Part shown: positions 63,301 through 64,000 of the stretch, piece by piece | How the letters are laid out: each line of letters opens with the position of its first letter | Numbering within the stretch: the stretch's first letter is position 1 | Source of the DNA: Spodoptera frugiperda | Lineage: Eukaryota; Arthropoda; Insecta; Lepidoptera; Noctuidae | Assembly (NCBI RefSeq): GCF_023101765.2 | Contig: NC_064239.1 | Coordinates: 5,938,001-6,002,000, forward strand | Direction of reading: 5' to 3' | Length of the DNA: 64,000 nucleotides | Position numbers and translations under genes: made by a program | Notes under the pieces: generated by a model | Seen by the model: the letters and a program-made list of their open reading frames with translations, nothing else | The model's database searches: none | What the model was told of the DNA's origin: nothing

Positions 63301-63813
63301 ACAAATAAAATACTGAAATTGTATTAATGTTAAGTTTTGGAACTATGAAGTACTGTATCGAGGCGAGGCGTACCTGGCGCAGATGTCGCTGAGCGCCACG
63401 AGCGAGTTGATGCGGACGGGCAGCGGCTGGCAGGGCGCGGCCAGCAGCGCCGCGAACGTGGGCGCCGCCGCCGCCGCCGCCGCGCGCGACCGCACGCACA
63501 GCCGCGCCGCGCCCGCCACGCACGCCCCGCCGCGCTCCGCCGCGCTCTCCGACTCGCACTCTGCGCGCGCTCATACATTACGACATGCGCGCACCGCGAG
63601 CTATACATACGCACTGACTCACGTACGCACACGTCATTATAATACTATACATGTATGAACAAAAAAAAACAAAGTTACCAGGAAGTGCATCGTTGATAGC
63701 ATGGAGAAAGACTTGCAGTAGTCCCGGCGAGGGTGGTATGGGTGCCACCAGAGACAAGTCGGCCGCACGGAGAGCTTCACTCACATCACAGTCCAAAATA
63801 GCGCGTTGTTCCG
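60326..63813 (-). CDS. NCAPD3: Condensin II HEAT-repeat subunit D3, C-terminal part
   Basis: Eight exons on the minus strand: 63813-63679, 63560-63374, 63292-63143, 62026-61809, 61220-61005, 60919-60852, 60752-60615, 60535-60326. They give 1322 nt (about 440 codons) with consistent phases. The gene starts beyond the window end. HEAT-type helices lead to RYCALLADEDIDVRE, then HHFVDCLLHYNHNDKG, EGQRSNRPSR and RINFDSRQLIYD, which correspond by eye to the D3 segment with ECIFHFN..K and RFNI. The end is basic (SSRRRARVARTAHC). D3 is the non-SMC HEAT subunit of condensin II, acting in nuclear chromosome compaction. The exon ending at 61809 uses a donor inside a MITE. The exon at 61005 is assigned a donor CCCA|GTAAAT because only this keeps the frame. 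The exon 63374-63560 is extremely GC-rich (Ala run). Could also be read as another HEAT protein, but D3 fits best. Confidence 0.82.
61432..61810. mobile_element. PIF/Harbinger-like MITE in NCAPD3 intron, at the splice donor
   Basis: 379 bp, ends GGGTCTCAGCA / TGCTGAGACCT. The inverted termini run about 35 bp with one indel and one terminal mismatch (ACATATGGGATCGGAAAGGG in both) and continue less well for about 15 bp more. It is flanked by TTA on both sides (61429-61431 and 61811-61813), the 3-bp target duplication of PIF/Harbinger elements. There is no coding frame. The right end abuts the NCAPD3 exon, so on the minus strand the element supplies AG|GTCTCAGC, the predicted donor. Confidence 0.8.
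62525..63040 (+). repeat. Lepidopteran interspersed repeat, split by a MITE
   Basis: Left piece (CGAGCCAATAATCGAGCAGA, CACCTGATGGTA) and right piece (CGCTGCCGCCCTTCGCCCTA, AGAGGCGTTACAAGTGCGTT, GGGCCTCCGGTAACCTCACT, CGAAGCATGGCACTCCCAC) form one widespread lepidopteran repeat. The 203-codon frame across it is a by-product of its GC-rich sequence, not a gene. It lies in an NCAPD3 intron. Confidence 0.65.
62578..62768. mobile_element. Palindromic MITE with TA target duplication
   Basis: 191 bp starting GGCCGCGTTTCCACTGACGC and ending with its reverse complement. The arms are near perfect for about 68 bp (four or five mismatches). TA flanks both sides (62576-62577, 62769-62770), and removing the element restores a continuous host repeat. 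TA duplication suggests a Tc1/mariner-type transposase acting in trans. It inserted after the host repeat, giving a relative age. Confidence 0.85.
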
Positions 63814-64000
63814 CTGTATAGATGAAACTTTTATTTTCATATCTGATACCCGATTGAAAATAAGCGATTTAAATACTTTTTTAAACTATAGGCTATATTA
63901 ATAGGCTAGCTAAATAATATTGATTATTTTACAAATTGTCCAGAGTGATCAACGTGGTTGATATGATCATGTCTGGCGCAGGCTAATTTAGTAAAAATCT

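Overview
The window looks like AT-rich nuclear DNA of an insect, most probably a moth or butterfly (Lepidoptera). The evidence is threefold: abundant GTAGGTA/TACCTA tracts, remnants of several interspersed-repeat types known from lepidopterans (tRNA-derived SINEs, short LINE 3' ends, MITEs), and compact intron-containing housekeeping genes whose products resemble insect orthologues. I see no operons, CRISPR arrays, rRNA genes or convincing tRNA genes. The assignment to order is inference from sequence texture and was not checked by any search.

Layout. 1-10167 is gene-poor and repeat-bearing. At 10168-14988 two mitochondrial genes stand head to head: MRPL48 (mL48, minus strand, 5 exons) and TOMM70 (import receptor, plus strand, 2 exons), with 130 bp between their start codons. 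18557-21266 holds Ly6/quiver-type small secreted, probably membrane-anchored protein sequence: an orphan first exon and a complete three-exon gene. A 693-aa Pro/Thr-rich secreted protein of unknown function lies on the minus strand from 31309 back to 22233, with a 6.6-kb first intron containing GC-rich islands and a long perfect-type hairpin. 31310-35085 is repeat-rich. CCDC97 (minus, intronless) and an ABCC10/MRP7-type ABC transporter (plus, 22 exons, 1593 aa) diverge from a shared 809-bp region. RECQ5-type DNA helicase (plus, 11 exons, 1162 aa) follows. 52716-60325 is intergenic, with inverted-repeat elements and a broken transposase-like gene. The C-terminal part of the condensin II subunit NCAPD3 (minus, 8 exons visible, cut by the window end) closes the window.

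Exon-intron structures were worked out by hand from reading-frame continuity, GT/AG sites and family resemblance. For every multi-exon gene the exon lengths sum to a multiple of three and the phases agree.

The most striking observation is in NCAPD3. A 379-bp PIF/Harbinger-like MITE with TTA target duplication sits exactly at an exon end, so that the predicted 5' splice site and the last two exon bases come from the transposon terminus. Other points: a 13-bp identical motif embedded in TGTCA clusters upstream of both CCDC97/ABCC10 and RECQ5, a strongly degenerate second signature motif and a polybasic insertion in the ABC transporter, and very GC-rich Ala/Arg-coding exons scattered in otherwise AT-rich genes.
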